A stretch of 64,000 bases of DNA, taken from Verrucomicrobiota bacterium (GTDB taxonomy: Bacteria > Verrucomicrobiota > Verrucomicrobiia > Opitutales > Opitutaceae). Positions 34,747 to 45,110 of this stretch are shown here, in pieces (within the stretch, counting starts at the first letter, position 1; every line of letters begins with the position of its first letter). The notes beneath the pieces were generated by a model, which saw only the letters and a program-made list of their open reading frames with translations, was not told the DNA's origin and did not search any database. Made by a program: the position numbers and the translations under genes. Where the stretch lies: the NCBI GenBank assembly GCA_028293545.1, contig JAQGOP010000006.1, positions 1 through 64,000 on the forward strand. Reading direction: 5' to 3'.

Positions 34747-35079
34747 ATGGCCAAAGAAAAAACCGATCTTCTCCAGGGCACGCTCGACATGCTCATCCTC
34801 AAGGCGCTCCAACGCGGCGCCATCCACGGCTTCGGCATTTCCATCGAGATCCGCCGCATGTCGCAGGAGCTGCTCAAGGTGGAGCAGGGCTCCCTCTACC
34901 CGGCGCTTTACCGGCTCGAGGAGCAGGGCTTGATCCGCGCGGAATGGGGCGTCTCCGACAACAACCGCAAGGCGCGGTTCTACACGCTCACGGCCGCCGG
35001 CCGGAAGCAGCTCACCGTCGAGACTTCCAATTGGGAGCAGGTTTCACTCGCGATCAATCACGTGCTCGGCGTGACGTAG
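34747..35079 (+). CDS. PadR family transcriptional regulator
   Basis: I start at ATG 34747 (MAKEKTDLLQGTLDMLILKAL), the standard start of this subgroup, giving 110 residues. The winged helix is complete: HGFGISIEIRRMS, VEQGSLYPALYRLEEQGLIRAEW and ARFYTLTAAGRKQL, the recognition helix and wing of PadR proteins. The C-terminal dimer helix is short (subfamily 2). Such regulators typically repress the large ADOP permease genes that follow them, and here the first begins ten bases downstream. Confidence 0.93.
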   Translation: MAKEKTDLLQGTLDMLILKALQRGAIHGFGISIEIRRMSQELLKVEQGSLYPALYRLEEQGLIRAEWGVSDNNRKARFYTLTAAGRKQLTVETSNWEQVSLAINHVLGVT

Positions 35080-35088
35080 GCCCGCGCC

Positions 35089-37743
35089 ATGGTCCGCCCC
35101 GGCCAGCTGTTGCGGAAAATTCGGACAGCCCTGCGTCGGGAAAAATTTGACCGCGGGCTCAGCGCGGAAATCAAGGCGCACGTCGAGCTTCAGGCTGAAT
35201 TCAACGTCGCCCGCGGGATGACTCCCCGCGAAGCGCATTTCCAGGCCCTGCGTCAATTCGGCCACGTCGAAGGCGCCAAGGAGGAAGTGCGCGCGACCGT
35301 CGGGCTGCCGTGGATCGAACAGTTCGCGCAGGATTTTCGGTACGGGCTGCGCCAGTTGGCCAAGGCCCCCGGCTTCGCCACCATCGCGATCCTCACCGTC
35401 GCCATCGGGATCGGCGCGTGCACTTCCCTCTTCAGCGTCGTCAACGTGATGGTGATCAAGCCGCTGTCCTACGACCACCCCGAGCGCATGGTCCGGATCA
35501 TGGGCACGTGGCTCCCGAAGTTCCCGGTCTTCGCCCAATCTCCGGCGTCATTTGAAATGATCCGCCGCAACGCGGTGTTCGAGGACGTGGCGGCGGTCTA
35601 CGGCGAACCGCGCCACCTGATCGAAGGCGAAATCGACACCGTCGTCTACCCGAACAACGTCACGACGAGCCTGTTCTCGATCTATAACATGACCGTCGAC
35701 GCCGGCCGCCTGTTCCTGCCCGAGGAACAGAAGCCCGGCGGCAATCCGGTCGTCATCATCACCCGCCTCGTCTGGCAGAAAAAATACGGCGGGCGCGCCG
35801 ACATCATTGGCCGGCAAATCCAGCTCGACGACAAACTCTACACGATCATCGGCGTGGTCTTCGACCGGCAGTGGCCCGACAACCAAAACTATTTCCTGCC
35901 CGCGCCGTTGGCGTCGCATACGGAGGATGTTAAATCCCAGATGCTCTTTGTGATCGGTCGCCTGAAGGCGGGCGCGACGGTTGAAGCCGCGCAAAGGGAA
36001 GTCGACGTCCTGGCCCGCCAGCTCGCCGAGCAGAGCCCCGCGACCAACAAAAACCACGGCATCAAGGTCACGCGCGAACTCGATTTCCTCACGACCGGCT
36101 ATCGCACCCAGCTCTTCGTCCTGCTCGGCGCGGTCGTTTTTCTCCTCCTGATCGCGTGCGTGAACGTGGCGAGCCTGCTCCTCGCCCGCGCGAATGCCCG
36201 GCAACGCGAAATCGCCGTGCGCACCGCGCTCGGAGCCGGGCGCGGCCGCATCATCCGGCAGTTTCTCTGTGAAAGCCTGTTGATTTCAACCTTCGGCGGA
36301 TTGCTGGGAATCATGTTCGCCTACGCATCGATCGGACCGCTCGCGCGCTTCGCTTCCCATTTCATGCCGCGCACCGAGCGCATCGCGGTCGATGGCACCG
36401 TCCTCGGCGTCACGTGCGCCCTCATGGTCCTTTGCGGGCTCGGCTTCGGGCTGTTCCCGGCGCTGCAGTCCACGCGTGGCGACATGATCAACTCGCTGAA
36501 GGACGGGAGCCAGAGCTCCTCCGCCGGCCGCCAGCGTCGGCGCGTCCAGAACACGCTCGTCGTGGTCGAGGTCGCGCTCGCCGTCATCCTGCTTTCCTGC
36601 AGCGGGCTCCTGATTCGCAGCCTGCATTCCATGCAGTCCTTCGACCAAGGCCTCAAAACCGAAAACGTCTACGGGACGAACTTCGGGCTGAATTCGAAGA
36701 AGAAATATGGGACACCGGAACGGATCATTGCCTTCACGCGCGAAGCGCTGCAGCGCGTGCAGGCGCTCCCCGGCATCGAATGCGCGGCCTTTACCAGCGC
36801 GATACCGATGGGAAATCGCGAGAACGGGGTACGCCCGGCGGGCATCCAGCTCGAGGGCAACCCCGTTCCCACTTCGCTCGCCGACCGGATGACCGCGGAC
36901 TACTACGCCGTCACCCCGGATTACTTCAAGGTGATGAGCATCGTCCTCGTGCGCGGCCGGACCTTCACCGCGCAAGACGTCACGGGCGCGTCACCCGTCA
37001 TGCTCATCAACCGCGAGATGGCGCGCAAATTGTACCCGGACCAGGACCCGATCGGGAAAAAGGTGCGCGTCCTTCGCAATGGCAAGGCGCCGGAAGACAA
37101 CGCGTGGAACGAAATTATCGGCATCGTCGGCGACGTGAAACCGCGCGGACCCATGAGCCCGACCAATCCCCAGGTCTACCTGCCCTTCGAGCAATCGCCG
37201 CAATCCGAGGTCACGCTCATGCTGCGGACAACGGAAACCGAGGCGGCGATGGGCGCCAAGGTCCGCGCCGTCCTGCGTTCCATCGACCAGGACAACCCGG
37301 TTGAAACGATTTACGCGTACTGGGCGACGATCGCCTACTCGTGGGTCACGCAGCGCTTCAGCATGATTTTGTTTTCGCTGTTCTCGGCGCTTGCGCTCGT
37401 GCTCGCCGCGATCGGCATTTATGGCGTGATGGCGTACGCCGTGAATCAACGCCGGCAGGAAATCGGCATCCGCATCGCCCTCGGGGCGTTGCCCGCGGAC
37501 GTGTTCCGGCTGGTGCTGGGCAACGGCGCGCGGATCGTCGGCCTCGGTTTGCTCCTCGGCACCGCCGGCGCGCTCGCGTGCGCGCGGTTGCTCCAGTCGC
37601 TTCTCTTCAACACCAGTCCCTCCGATCCCCTCACGTTCGTGTCAATCATCGCGCTGCTCGCCTGCGTGGGTTTCCTCGCCTGCTGGGTCCCCGCCCGCCG
37701 CGCGACGAAGGTTGATCCGTTGATCGTCCTGCGGCACGACTAA
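35089..37743 (+). CDS. ADOP-type ABC permease 1 (MacB/FtsX-like)
   Basis: This 884-residue permease has a cytoplasmic N-terminal domain of about 80 residues ([39 protein letters not shown]). This leads to the signature [28 protein letters not shown] and a first membrane helix. A MacB-like periplasmic domain follows, then an FtsX core (about 345-480, [40 protein letters not shown]), a second periplasmic domain and a second FtsX core (about 755-880, [27 protein letters not shown]). This duplicated layout is called ADOP in Acidobacteriota and Verrucomicrobiota. No ATPase is encoded nearby, as usual. Substrate unknown; probably PadR-regulated. Confidence 0.92.
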   Translation: MVRPGQLLRKIRTALRREKFDRGLSAEIKAHVELQAEFNVARGMTPREAHFQALRQFGHVEGAKEEVRATVGLPWIEQFAQDFRYGLRQLAKAPGFATIAILTVAIGIGACTSLFSVVNVMVIKPLSYDHPERMVRIMGTWLPKFPVFAQSPASFEMIRRNAVFEDVAAVYGEPRHLIEGEIDTVVYPNNVTTSLFSIYNMTVDAGRLFLPEEQKPGGNPVVIITRLVWQKKYGGRADIIGRQIQLDDKLYTIIGVVFDRQWPDNQNYFLPAPLASHTEDVKSQMLFVIGRLKAGATVEAAQREVDVLARQLAEQSPATNKNHGIKVTRELDFLTTGYRTQLFVLLGAVVFLLLIACVNVASLLLARANARQREIAVRTALGAGRGRIIRQFLCESLLISTFGGLLGIMFAYASIGPLARFASHFMPRTERIAVDGTVLGVTCALMVLCGLGFGLFPALQSTRGDMINSLKDGSQSSSAGRQRRRVQNTLVVVEVALAVILLSCSGLLIRSLHSMQSFDQGLKTENVYGTNFGLNSKKKYGTPERIIAFTREALQRVQALPGIECAAFTSAIPMGNRENGVRPAGIQLEGNPVPTSLADRMTADYYAVTPDYFKVMSIVLVRGRTFTAQDVTGASPVMLINREMARKLYPDQDPIGKKVRVLRNGKAPEDNAWNEIIGIVGDVKPRGPMSPTNPQVYLPFEQSPQSEVTLMLRTTETEAAMGAKVRAVLRSIDQDNPVETIYAYWATIAYSWVTQRFSMILFSLFSALALVLAAIGIYGVMAYAVNQRRQEIGIRIALGALPADVFRLVLGNGARIVGLGLLLGTAGALACARLLQSLLFNTSPSDPLTFVSIIALLACVGFLACWVPARRATKVDPLIVLRHD

Positions 37744-37756
37744 GGTCCCGCGATTT

Positions 37757-40378
37757 ATGGCGAGCAGCGTCTTGAGCCGGCTTCGGGCCTTCCTCGCGAA
37801 AAACGAGCTGGATCGCTCCATGTCGGAGGAGATGGCGCTCCATCTCGAGCTCCAGACCGAGGCCAACATCGGCGCCGGGATGACGCGCGACGAAGCGCGT
37901 TATGCGGCGCTCCGGGAATTTGGCCACGTCGAGGGGATCAAGGAACGAGCCCGCGACCAGCGCGGCGTTTCGCTGCTCGAGCAGCTCGCCCAGGATTTTC
38001 GCTACGGCGCGCGGCAGCTTCGGAAGGCGCCGGGCTTCACCCTCATCGCCGCCCTCACCCTCGCCGTCGGCATCGGCGCCACGACCGCCATCTTTAGCAT
38101 CGTCAACTCCGTCGCCCTGCGCCCGCTCGCCTACCCGGAATCGGGCCGCCTCGTGGCGATCCAGGAAGTCGTGGCCGCAACCGGGCGCGACATCCCGACC
38201 TCGCCCGCGATGCTCCTCACCTGGCAGAAGCAGGCCTCGGATTTCCAATCGCTCACCGCCAGCTGCGTCACCGGTGGCAACCTCACCGGCGTCGGCGCCC
38301 CCGTGCGCCTCTTCGGGAATTCCGTCGCCCCGAATTATTTCACGACCCTCGACGTGCTCCCGATCGTCGGGCGCAATTTTCGCGCCGGCGATTCGGAGGA
38401 AGGCAAGGCCCCCGCGATCATCCTCACCTACGAATTGTGGGCGACGCAGTTCGAGGCGAAGCCCGAGGTTGTCGGGCGCACGATCCTCCTCAACAACGAG
38501 CCCCGCACCGTCATCGGCGTCATGCCACCGAAATTCAAGTCCGGCGCCGGCGGGCCGCAATATTACGATCTCCTGGTCAGGAACCGCGCGATCTTCGGCG
38601 CGCGCTACCTGACGATCATCGGGCGCCTGAAATCCGCGGCCACCGTGGAGCACGCTGCCGGGCAGTTGAGCGCGATCAGCGAGCATACCCAGCAGGTTTT
38701 CCTCCCCAACGACGACCTCGGCCTGAAAATCACGCCGCTCCTTGAATCCAAGGTCGGCGGCGTGAAACCTCTGCTCTTCGTGCTGCTCGGCGCCGTCGGC
38801 TTCCTGCTCCTCATCGCCTGCGTCAATGTCGCCAACCTCCTCCTCGCGCGCGCCGCGTCGCGCCAGAAGGAAATCGCCCTCCGCGTCGCGCTCGGCGCCA
38901 GCCGCTCGCGCGTGGTGCGCCAGCTCCTCGCCGAAAGCCTCCTGACCGCCGCGATCGGCGGGGTGCTGGGAGTCCTGCTCACCTACGCGACGATGGCGGC
39001 GCTGCTCGGCCTGGCGCCGCTGTCGCTGCCGCGGCTGGAGGAAGTCCGCATCGACGGCCTCGCCCTCGCCTTCACCAGCGCGGTCACGCTCCTCACCGGC
39101 CTCGGGTTCGGCCTCGTGCCCGCGCTCCAGGCGACGCGGCTCGATCTCACCGCCGCCCTCAAGGAAGGTGGACGGGGCGCCGGCGATGGCCGCGGCCGCC
39201 GCCGCTTGCGGCACAGCCTGGTCGTGGCGGAGGTTTCGCTCGCGCTGGTGCTGCTCGTCGGGGCGGGCTTGCTGGCGCGCAGCTTCAGCCAGATCCAGCG
39301 CACCGACCTCGGCTACGATCCGACGATCGTCTACGTTTCGCGCGTTTCACTGCTCCTGCGCCAGTACCCGGATGACCCCGCCCGCATCGCGTTCGCCGAT
39401 CGCGCGCTGGCACAGTTGTCCAGCCAGCCGGGCATCGAGGCCGCCGCCTTCGCGACCGCTTTTCCGCATCATCAAAACCCTGCGATCCACCTCGCGATCG
39501 ATCGTCACCCCGAGACGGACCTCATGAAGATGCCGGTCGTGAGTTTCTCCTCGGTAACGCCGGATTTTTTCCGCGCCATGAGCAATCGCCGGGTCGCCGG
39601 GCGGTGGTTTACTGCCGGGGATCGCGCGGGCTCGCCCCCCGTCGCCATCGTGAGCGAGGAAACGGCGCGCCAATTTTTTCCCGAAGGCAGTCCCATCGGG
39701 CGGCGCGTCGCGATCGTCTGGCCCAACGAGCGGGAGTGGCGCGAAATCGTCGGCGTCGTCGCCGACCTCAAAACCGCCGGCCCCACCCAAACCAGCCTCC
39801 CGCAGGTTTATCTCCCGTTCGCCCAGAAGCCGGGCATGCAGTTCATGATGGTGATCCAGGTGAAACCCGACGCACCCAACCCGGCGCCGCAGGTGACCGC
39901 GGCGATCCAGAAGATCGATCCCGATATCCCGGTGCCGCGGAAGATGGTCTGTATCGCCGAATACGTGGCCAATTCCGTAGCCATCCACCGGTTCACCCTT
40001 TTTCTCTTCAGCGTGTTTTCCGGTTTCGCGCTGCTCCTTGCGGCCATCGGGATTTACGGGGTGATGGCCTATTCCGTCACCCAGCGGACCGGTGAGATCG
40101 GCATCCGCATCGCGCTCGGGGCGCAGCGCGCCGACATCATGCGCCTGGTCGTCGGCCAGGGCGGACGCTTGATTCTGTGGGGAATTTTGCTCGGGCTGGC
40201 GGCCGCCGTCAGCACGTCGCATTTGCTCGGGGCGGTCCTGGTCGGAGTGGCGCCACACGATCCCACCACGCTGCTGGTCGTGGCCGCGATCCTGGGTTCA
40301 GTTGCGTTCCTCGCATCCTGGCTGCCCGCGCGTCGCGCCACGCAAGTCGATCCGATGGTAGCGCTGCGAGCCGAGTGA
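37757..40378 (+). CDS. ADOP-type ABC permease 2
   Basis: This 873-residue protein has the same order as its upstream neighbour: a PadR-linked N-terminal domain ([39 protein letters not shown]), [28 protein letters not shown], a periplasmic domain, and FtsX cores at about 330-470 ([24 protein letters not shown]) and about 745-870 ([27 protein letters not shown]). The two proteins are clearly paralogous but well diverged. The gap is 13 bases, so they are co-transcribed and could form a heterodimeric export or mechanotransmission complex. The missing ATPase must come from elsewhere in the genome. Confidence 0.92.
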   Translation: MASSVLSRLRAFLAKNELDRSMSEEMALHLELQTEANIGAGMTRDEARYAALREFGHVEGIKERARDQRGVSLLEQLAQDFRYGARQLRKAPGFTLIAALTLAVGIGATTAIFSIVNSVALRPLAYPESGRLVAIQEVVAATGRDIPTSPAMLLTWQKQASDFQSLTASCVTGGNLTGVGAPVRLFGNSVAPNYFTTLDVLPIVGRNFRAGDSEEGKAPAIILTYELWATQFEAKPEVVGRTILLNNEPRTVIGVMPPKFKSGAGGPQYYDLLVRNRAIFGARYLTIIGRLKSAATVEHAAGQLSAISEHTQQVFLPNDDLGLKITPLLESKVGGVKPLLFVLLGAVGFLLLIACVNVANLLLARAASRQKEIALRVALGASRSRVVRQLLAESLLTAAIGGVLGVLLTYATMAALLGLAPLSLPRLEEVRIDGLALAFTSAVTLLTGLGFGLVPALQATRLDLTAALKEGGRGAGDGRGRRRLRHSLVVAEVSLALVLLVGAGLLARSFSQIQRTDLGYDPTIVYVSRVSLLLRQYPDDPARIAFADRALAQLSSQPGIEAAAFATAFPHHQNPAIHLAIDRHPETDLMKMPVVSFSSVTPDFFRAMSNRRVAGRWFTAGDRAGSPPVAIVSEETARQFFPEGSPIGRRVAIVWPNEREWREIVGVVADLKTAGPTQTSLPQVYLPFAQKPGMQFMMVIQVKPDAPNPAPQVTAAIQKIDPDIPVPRKMVCIAEYVANSVAIHRFTLFLFSVFSGFALLLAAIGIYGVMAYSVTQRTGEIGIRIALGAQRADIMRLVVGQGGRLILWGILLGLAAAVSTSHLLGAVLVGVAPHDPTTLLVVAAILGSVAFLASWLPARRATQVDPMVALRAE

Positions 40379-40384
40379 TGCGCG

Positions 40385-41407
40385 ATGAAATCCCGGCGAA
40401 TGATCGTGGCTCGCCCCGCCGGGGCTTCGCGTCCAGGCCGGCTGCTGCTGGTATGCTCACTCGCTCCCGGCCTCGTGTTTTTCTTTTTGGCCGGCTGCAC
40501 GCCGGCGCCGCGAACCGGACCCGCAGGAGTTGTCCCCGATCTTCCCCTGCTCCTCGGACGCAATGAACGCGTGACCGAAATGCTCGACGGCACGGTCGTC
40601 GGCTCCGGGATCATCGCGGTCGGCGAACTCGGCACCATCCTCCGCTCCGACGACTACGGCAGCACATGGCAGAAATCGGTGATCACGGGCGCGGCCAATC
40701 TCAACGCTGTCAGCTTCGCCCCGGACAATCAGCACGGTTGGGCAGTGGGCGACGAAACCCAGCTCCTCGCCACCACGGATGGCGGGCAGACATGGACAAT
40801 TCAATCCGCTGCTTCGGTCGCATCCCCGATCAACCTGCTCGATGTACTCGTGCTGGATGCGCGCCACGTGATCGCCGTCGGCACTGGCGGCGCCGCGCTC
40901 GAGACTCTTGATGGAGGCGACACCTGGGCTCGTCGCCTGCTCGTCACGGGGGATTCGCGCTTCAATCGCCTGAGCCGCGGTGCGTCCGGCACGCTCTACC
41001 TCGCCGGCGAACACGGCGCCGCCCTTCGATCATACGACAGCGGCGCCACGTGGGAGCGCCTCCCGGTACCGACGGAAAAAATGCTCTACGGCATCCTGCC
41101 CATCAACGAGCGCGTGCTCCTCGCTTACGGGGCGAACATGTCGGGACACGTTTTCCGCTCGGTCGACGACGGTCGGAGCTGGTCGATCATTTCGCTCGAG
41201 AAACACACCCTTCGCCGCACCGCGATGATGACATCGAACGGTCGGATTCTGCTCGATGACCGTTTCGTCAGCCGGGATGCCGGTCGTTCCTTCCAACCTT
41301 GGGCCGCGCGCCCCGAAACCCTGAACCTGATTGAAATGATCCAGGCGCCCAACGGCTCCTTCGTGATTTTTGGCATCGATGGGGCAACGGTGGTGGCTGA
41401 CCGCTGA
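40385..41407 (+). CDS. Ycf48-like beta-propeller lipoprotein
   Basis: This 340-residue protein has a lipobox (FFFLAGCTPAP, Cys at about residue 38), so it is probably a lipoprotein anchored outside the cytoplasmic membrane. The rest is a beta-propeller of BNR/Ycf48-type blades: TILRSDDYGSTWQKS, LLATTDGGQTWTIQ, ALETLDGGDTWARR, ALRSYDSGATWERL and VFRSVDDGRSWSII. In plants and cyanobacteria Ycf48 assists photosystem assembly, but non-phototrophs use the fold for varied exported proteins. It begins six bases after the second ADOP permease, so it is probably the accessory partner of these transporters. Confidence 0.85.
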   Translation: MKSRRMIVARPAGASRPGRLLLVCSLAPGLVFFFLAGCTPAPRTGPAGVVPDLPLLLGRNERVTEMLDGTVVGSGIIAVGELGTILRSDDYGSTWQKSVITGAANLNAVSFAPDNQHGWAVGDETQLLATTDGGQTWTIQSAASVASPINLLDVLVLDARHVIAVGTGGAALETLDGGDTWARRLLVTGDSRFNRLSRGASGTLYLAGEHGAALRSYDSGATWERLPVPTEKMLYGILPINERVLLAYGANMSGHVFRSVDDGRSWSIISLEKHTLRRTAMMTSNGRILLDDRFVSRDAGRSFQPWAARPETLNLIEMIQAPNGSFVIFGIDGATVVADR

Positions 41408-41429
41408 GCAAAACCTTCCCGCAATCGCG

Positions 41430-41457
41430 GGATTGCGGGTACCGGAGACCGGAAAGC
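41430..41457. repeat. R4 fragment
   Basis: GATTGCGGGTACCGGAGACC followed by GGAAAGC matches the left arm of R4 (compare 54314-54340). No right arm is seen in the 95-base gap between the convergent lipoprotein and fadJ-like genes. Confidence 0.6.
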
Positions 41458-41502
41458 TTCGGTGCTATCGGACATCCTCTCCGCTTCAAAGCCTGCGACG
41501 GG

Positions 41503-43512
41503 TTAGCTCGACGCCGCCCCGATGCTCCGTGCGTAGCGCATCAGTCCGCCGCGAAAGGCGGGAAATCCCGTGCCCATCAAGAGCGCAAAGTCCGCCTCGT
41601 CCGCGCTCTTCAACACGCCTTCATCGAGCACGCGCTTGGTTTCGTCGATCATCACGCGATTCAAGCGGTCCGTGAGCGCCGGGGCATCGATCGCCGAAGA
41701 TTTTGCCAAACGGAATGATTCCACCGCAGGGTTCAGCGCCTCTTTCCCGTCGGCGTAGGTGTAGAAACCGGAACCGGCGCCGTTCTTCCGGCCTTTCAAC
41801 CCTGCATCGAGCATTTTCCGACACACGGTCGAACTCTTGAATCGCGTGGGAAAATAATGCGCCATCTCGCCGAAAATAAAATCCGTGACGTCCACGCCGA
41901 CTTCGTCGATCAGGCGCATCGGGCCCATCGGCCAACCCCAGTCGCGCAATGCGCGGTCGACCTCATCCGTCGCCACGCCCTGCTCCCACAAAGCACACGC
42001 CTCGTTGAGGTAAAAGAAAAGGACCCGGGTCACGAGGAACCCCGGGGATGAACGGCAGATCGCCGGGCTTTTGCCGAGCGCCTTGGTGAAGGCGAGCGTC
42101 CGCTCCGCCGTTTCGCGCGTGGTATGAGGGCTCAGCACCATCTCGATGAGCGGCATACGGCTGACCGGGTTGAAGAAGTGAATCCCGATCGTGCGTCCCG
42201 GACCGGACACGCGTGCGGCCAGCTCCTCGATCGGCAACGCCGACGTGTTCGAGGCCAGCACGCAGTCGGGGCGGACCACGCGCGACAGCTCGGCAAAAAG
42301 GTCCTGCTTCGCCGCGACGTTCTCCACGATCGCTTCGATCACCAGGTCGCAGTCGTCGAATCCATCCCACGCCGTCGTGGTCTTCACGCGTGCAAGGCCG
42401 GTGGCCGCGGTTTCGGGTGTCATTTTTTTCCGCGCGACGGCCTCGTCAAAGACCCCGCGGACCACGGCGAGCCCGCGCTCCACAAATTCCGGCTTCACAT
42501 CGCGCAGCACGACCTCGTACCCGCGCGCTGCGCACCATTGGGCGATGCCCGAACCCATCACCCCGGCGCCGACCACGCCGACTTTTCGAAACGGAGCCGC
42601 GGTCGTGGGCGCGGCGGGCTTCGGGAACCACGCGTCGACGGTCAGTTTCTTGACCGCGTCCTTGAGGAAAAAAACGTGGATGAGGTTCCTGCACACTGCG
42701 CTCGCCGTGGCTTCGCCGAAGGCAACCGCTTCCTCGGCGAGCGCGGCTTCCACGGATTTCGCACTCGTGCGTTCGATCAGGTCGATCACGAGCAAGGGCG
42801 CCGGCTCGTGCCCGCGGGTTTTCTTCATGACGCCGGCGCGCGCGGCCGCGAAGGATGCGGCGTCGGCCGCAGGCGGAGTCGCCCGCGCGGGTTTGCCCTC
42901 GGCGGCGAGGCGCATCGCCGCCGTTTTCGCGCGCGCCTTGAGCTCGCCCGCGCCCACAACTTCATCCACCAAGCCCGCCGCTTTCGCTTCCTTCGCGGAA
43001 ACCAGCGCGGATTTTAAAATATGCTCGAGCGCGGCTTTGGACCCGACCAGGCGCGGCAGACGCACGGTGCCGCCCCATCCCGGGATCGTCCCGATGCTCG
43101 TTTCCGGCAGGCCGATCGCCGTTTCCTTCGCGTCGCTGGCAATCCGCCAATGGCACGCCAGCGCGAGTTCAAAACCTCCGCCGGCACACGCGCCGTGGAT
43201 CGCAGCCACCACGGGCGCCTTGAAATTCGCGATCGCGTCGAACGAGGACTGGCCGTCGCGCGATGCCGCCGTCACCGCCGCTGCGTCCGGCAGGCGGGTG
43301 AGCCACTTCAGGTCCGCACCCGCGATGAAGATGCGCTCCTTGGCGCTGATGATCACGACCGCCTTCACGGGTTGCACGGCCAGAGCCGCGAGGGCGGCGC
43401 GCAAATCGGCGTGAACCGCCGCGGTGAACACGTTGGCCCGCGCCGCGGGGTCGTCGAACACGATCCAACCAATGCCATCCGCGTCGACTGAATGGTTAAC
43501 TGTAGAGCTCAT
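41503..43512 (-). CDS. FadB/FadJ-type enoyl-CoA hydratase/3-hydroxyacyl-CoA dehydrogenase
   Basis: I start at ATG 43512 (MSSTVNHSVDADGIGWIVFD), giving 669 residues; the longer frame to 43713 runs into repeat DNA. Residues 1-190 are an enoyl-CoA hydratase with both catalytic acids (Glu115 in GGGFE and Glu137 in LPETS) and an oxyanion region IAGADLK. From about 310 follows a 3-hydroxyacyl-CoA dehydrogenase with the NAD fold GAGVMGSG (315-322), IHFFNPVSRMPLIEMV (catalytic His) and two C-terminal helical domains. It carries out two steps of beta-oxidation in the cytoplasm. No thiolase gene is adjacent. A specialised role with the nearby lipid locus is possible but not shown. Confidence 0.93.
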   Translation of the reverse strand: MSSTVNHSVDADGIGWIVFDDPAARANVFTAAVHADLRAALAALAVQPVKAVVIISAKERIFIAGADLKWLTRLPDAAAVTAASRDGQSSFDAIANFKAPVVAAIHGACAGGGFELALACHWRIASDAKETAIGLPETSIGTIPGWGGTVRLPRLVGSKAALEHILKSALVSAKEAKAAGLVDEVVGAGELKARAKTAAMRLAAEGKPARATPPAADAASFAAARAGVMKKTRGHEPAPLLVIDLIERTSAKSVEAALAEEAVAFGEATASAVCRNLIHVFFLKDAVKKLTVDAWFPKPAAPTTAAPFRKVGVVGAGVMGSGIAQWCAARGYEVVLRDVKPEFVERGLAVVRGVFDEAVARKKMTPETAATGLARVKTTTAWDGFDDCDLVIEAIVENVAAKQDLFAELSRVVRPDCVLASNTSALPIEELAARVSGPGRTIGIHFFNPVSRMPLIEMVLSPHTTRETAERTLAFTKALGKSPAICRSSPGFLVTRVLFFYLNEACALWEQGVATDEVDRALRDWGWPMGPMRLIDEVGVDVTDFIFGEMAHYFPTRFKSSTVCRKMLDAGLKGRKNGAGSGFYTYADGKEALNPAVESFRLAKSSAIDAPALTDRLNRVMIDETKRVLDEGVLKSADEADFALLMGTGFPAFRGGLMRYARSIGAASS

Positions 43513-43741
43513 GGGGTTGAGGTGATTTTTTCTGGAGGAATGTAATCTGGCGCGAACGTAGCGGCCACGCGAAGCGAGTAAACTGCCGAGCCGATCGAAA
43601 GACGTTTTTTTATTAACCGGGCCAAAGCACCCGGCAAACATGTCATCGGCGCGGGGCTCGTCCGAGTCGCAGGAAGTCGGAGCCAAATTTTTTGCCGCGG
43701 AATCCGCGCCCAAGTAAAAATATCAGATCGGGATCGGGTTT
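43513..43741. other. Intergenic region upstream of the fadJ-like gene
   Basis: No gene is seen. AAATTTTTTGCCGCGGAATC near 43685-43704 repeats the T-run/palindrome found at about 2415-2439. The promoter of the minus-strand fadJ-like gene should be here but no clear elements stand out. Confidence 0.45.
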
Positions 43742-43851
43742 AGCCGCAAAGAAGCGCAAGTTTTCCTCGGCTACGAAGGAGATTTGGGAGCGCTTATAAG
43801 CGCGCGGAAGTTTTGATACGAAGGAAGGGAAACTTGCGCTTCTTTGCGGCC
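43742..43851. repeat. P palindromic element, copy 1
   Basis: Inverted ends GCCGCAAAGAAGCGCAAGTT (left) and AACTTGCGCTTCTTTGCGGC (right) flank a core centred on the perfect palindrome GCGCTTATAAGCGC. Copies 2 and 3 are at 44745-44857 and 47758-47866. Downstream sequence (CTCCGAGGTTT, then ATTCGCGTTCATTCGCGG at about 43880) is shared with copy 2, so the repeated block is longer than the palindrome. Confidence 0.85.
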
Positions 43852-43956
43852 AACTCTCCGAGGTTTTGTTCCGAGCCCTGATTCGCGTTCATTCGCGGTT
43901 AATTTTTTTTGTGCCTTTTTCGAAGGGCCCGGCTCAGCATCGCCGCACGTCATTGC

Positions 43957-44700
43957 ATGAACGCTGAAGAGTACACCAACCTGGACCGGGTCGAGGGCTT
44001 GCATTGGTATTACTCGGGCAAGCGACAGTTTGTGCGCGAGTGGCTCCAGGCCGTGCGTCCGCCCCAGCCGAGCGATCTCCTGCTCGATTGCGGGGCCGGC
44101 ACCGGTCGGTTCGCGCAAGGCATGGAACACCTCTGCCGCGTCATGGTGCTCGACGACCACGAGGAAGCGCTGCGCCTGCTGCGCGCGCGGTTCAGGCCGG
44201 AGCAGGTCATCCAGCTCGCCGGCGACACGGTGCCGCTCCCCGATGCGTCGATTGAATACGTCACCGCGCTCGACGTGCTGGAGCATGTGCCCGACGACGC
44301 CGCGGTGGTGCGCGGGTTTCATCGCCTGCTTAAATCCGGCGGCATCGCCGCCGTCACCGTGCCCGCGAGCATGGCGCTTTGGAGCGATTGGGATGTCGCG
44401 CTGCATCACTTTCGACGCTACGACCGCGCCCAATTGAAGGCGCTGTTCCCCGTCGACGGGTGGGAAATCCTCTACGTCAATTACACGAATGTCGTGGTCT
44501 ACCCCGCGGTGTGGGCGGTGCGCAACTGGCGCAAGCTGCGCCGCAAGCTCGGACTCGCCGACGCCGCCGCGCGCACCGAGGACCGGCTGCCGTCGCCGTT
44601 GGTGAATCGCGCGCTGCGAGGCACCTTCGTCGGCATGGCGAAATGGCGCGTCCCGTTTCCTTTCGGCGTGAGCCTGCTCCTGGTCGCGCGAAAACGCTGA
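43957..44700 (+). CDS. Class I SAM-dependent methyltransferase
   Basis: I start at ATG 43957 (MNAEEYTNLDRVEGLHWYYSG), giving 247 residues. The SAM site is LLLDCGAGTGRFAQGM (about residues 36-51), followed by VMVLDDHEEALRL for the ribose-binding acid, and SIEYVTALDVLEHVPDD with the motif common to methyltransferases of the Methyltransf_11 group. After HFRRYDRAQLKALF comes a hydrophobic stretch (YTNVVVYPAVWAVRNW). The acceptor is unknown; similar proteins occur in surface polysaccharide and lipid loci. It lies between two P repeats and has no operon partner. Confidence 0.85.
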   Translation: MNAEEYTNLDRVEGLHWYYSGKRQFVREWLQAVRPPQPSDLLLDCGAGTGRFAQGMEHLCRVMVLDDHEEALRLLRARFRPEQVIQLAGDTVPLPDASIEYVTALDVLEHVPDDAAVVRGFHRLLKSGGIAAVTVPASMALWSDWDVALHHFRRYDRAQLKALFPVDGWEILYVNYTNVVVYPAVWAVRNWRKLRRKLGLADAAARTEDRLPSPLVNRALRGTFVGMAKWRVPFPFGVSLLLVARKR

Positions 44701-44744
44701 ATCGCGTCGCGTCCGCCTCGACCCGGAACCCAGCCTTCGGAATG

Positions 44745-44857
44745 TTGGCCGCAAAGAAGCGCAAGTTTCTGGGGCTGCGAAGGAGATTTGGGAGCGCTTA
44801 TAAGCGCGCGGAAGCTTCGATACGAAGTCCCAGAAACTTGCGCTTTTTTGCGGCCAA
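44745..44857. repeat. P palindromic element, copy 2
   Basis: TTGGCCGCAAAGAAGCGCAA at the left and its mirror TTGCGCTTTTTTGCGGCCAA at the right enclose the same core orientation as copy 1 (GGAGATTTGGGAGCGCTTAT). The match with copy 1 continues past the right end to about 44930 (GATTCGCGTTCATTCGCGG). The rest of the spacer to 45110 shows no gene. Confidence 0.85.
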
Positions 44858-45110
44858 TCCTCCGAGGTTTATTCCGCGCCCTGTAAAATACCTCCGGGTC
44901 CGGATTCGCGTTCATTCGCGGTTAAAAACCGGTTCGGCTTACGTCAAGACGGCGACCATTCCCGACATGACTACTCCAACCCCGCGATTTTTTCGTGACG
45001 CTTCGACGTTTTGGTTTCGACCCCATCGCACCTCTCCAAATTATAAGCGTCGAGCCATGCACCCGCCCTCCGCGGCGTGAAGCACCCGACGGCCAACCCC
45101 TTTCCTCCTG

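Noticed and set aside
37646..39214. 522-codon minus-strand ORF over the second ADOP permease
   Set aside because: Glu/Arg/Gly-rich antisense frame without any recognisable motif.
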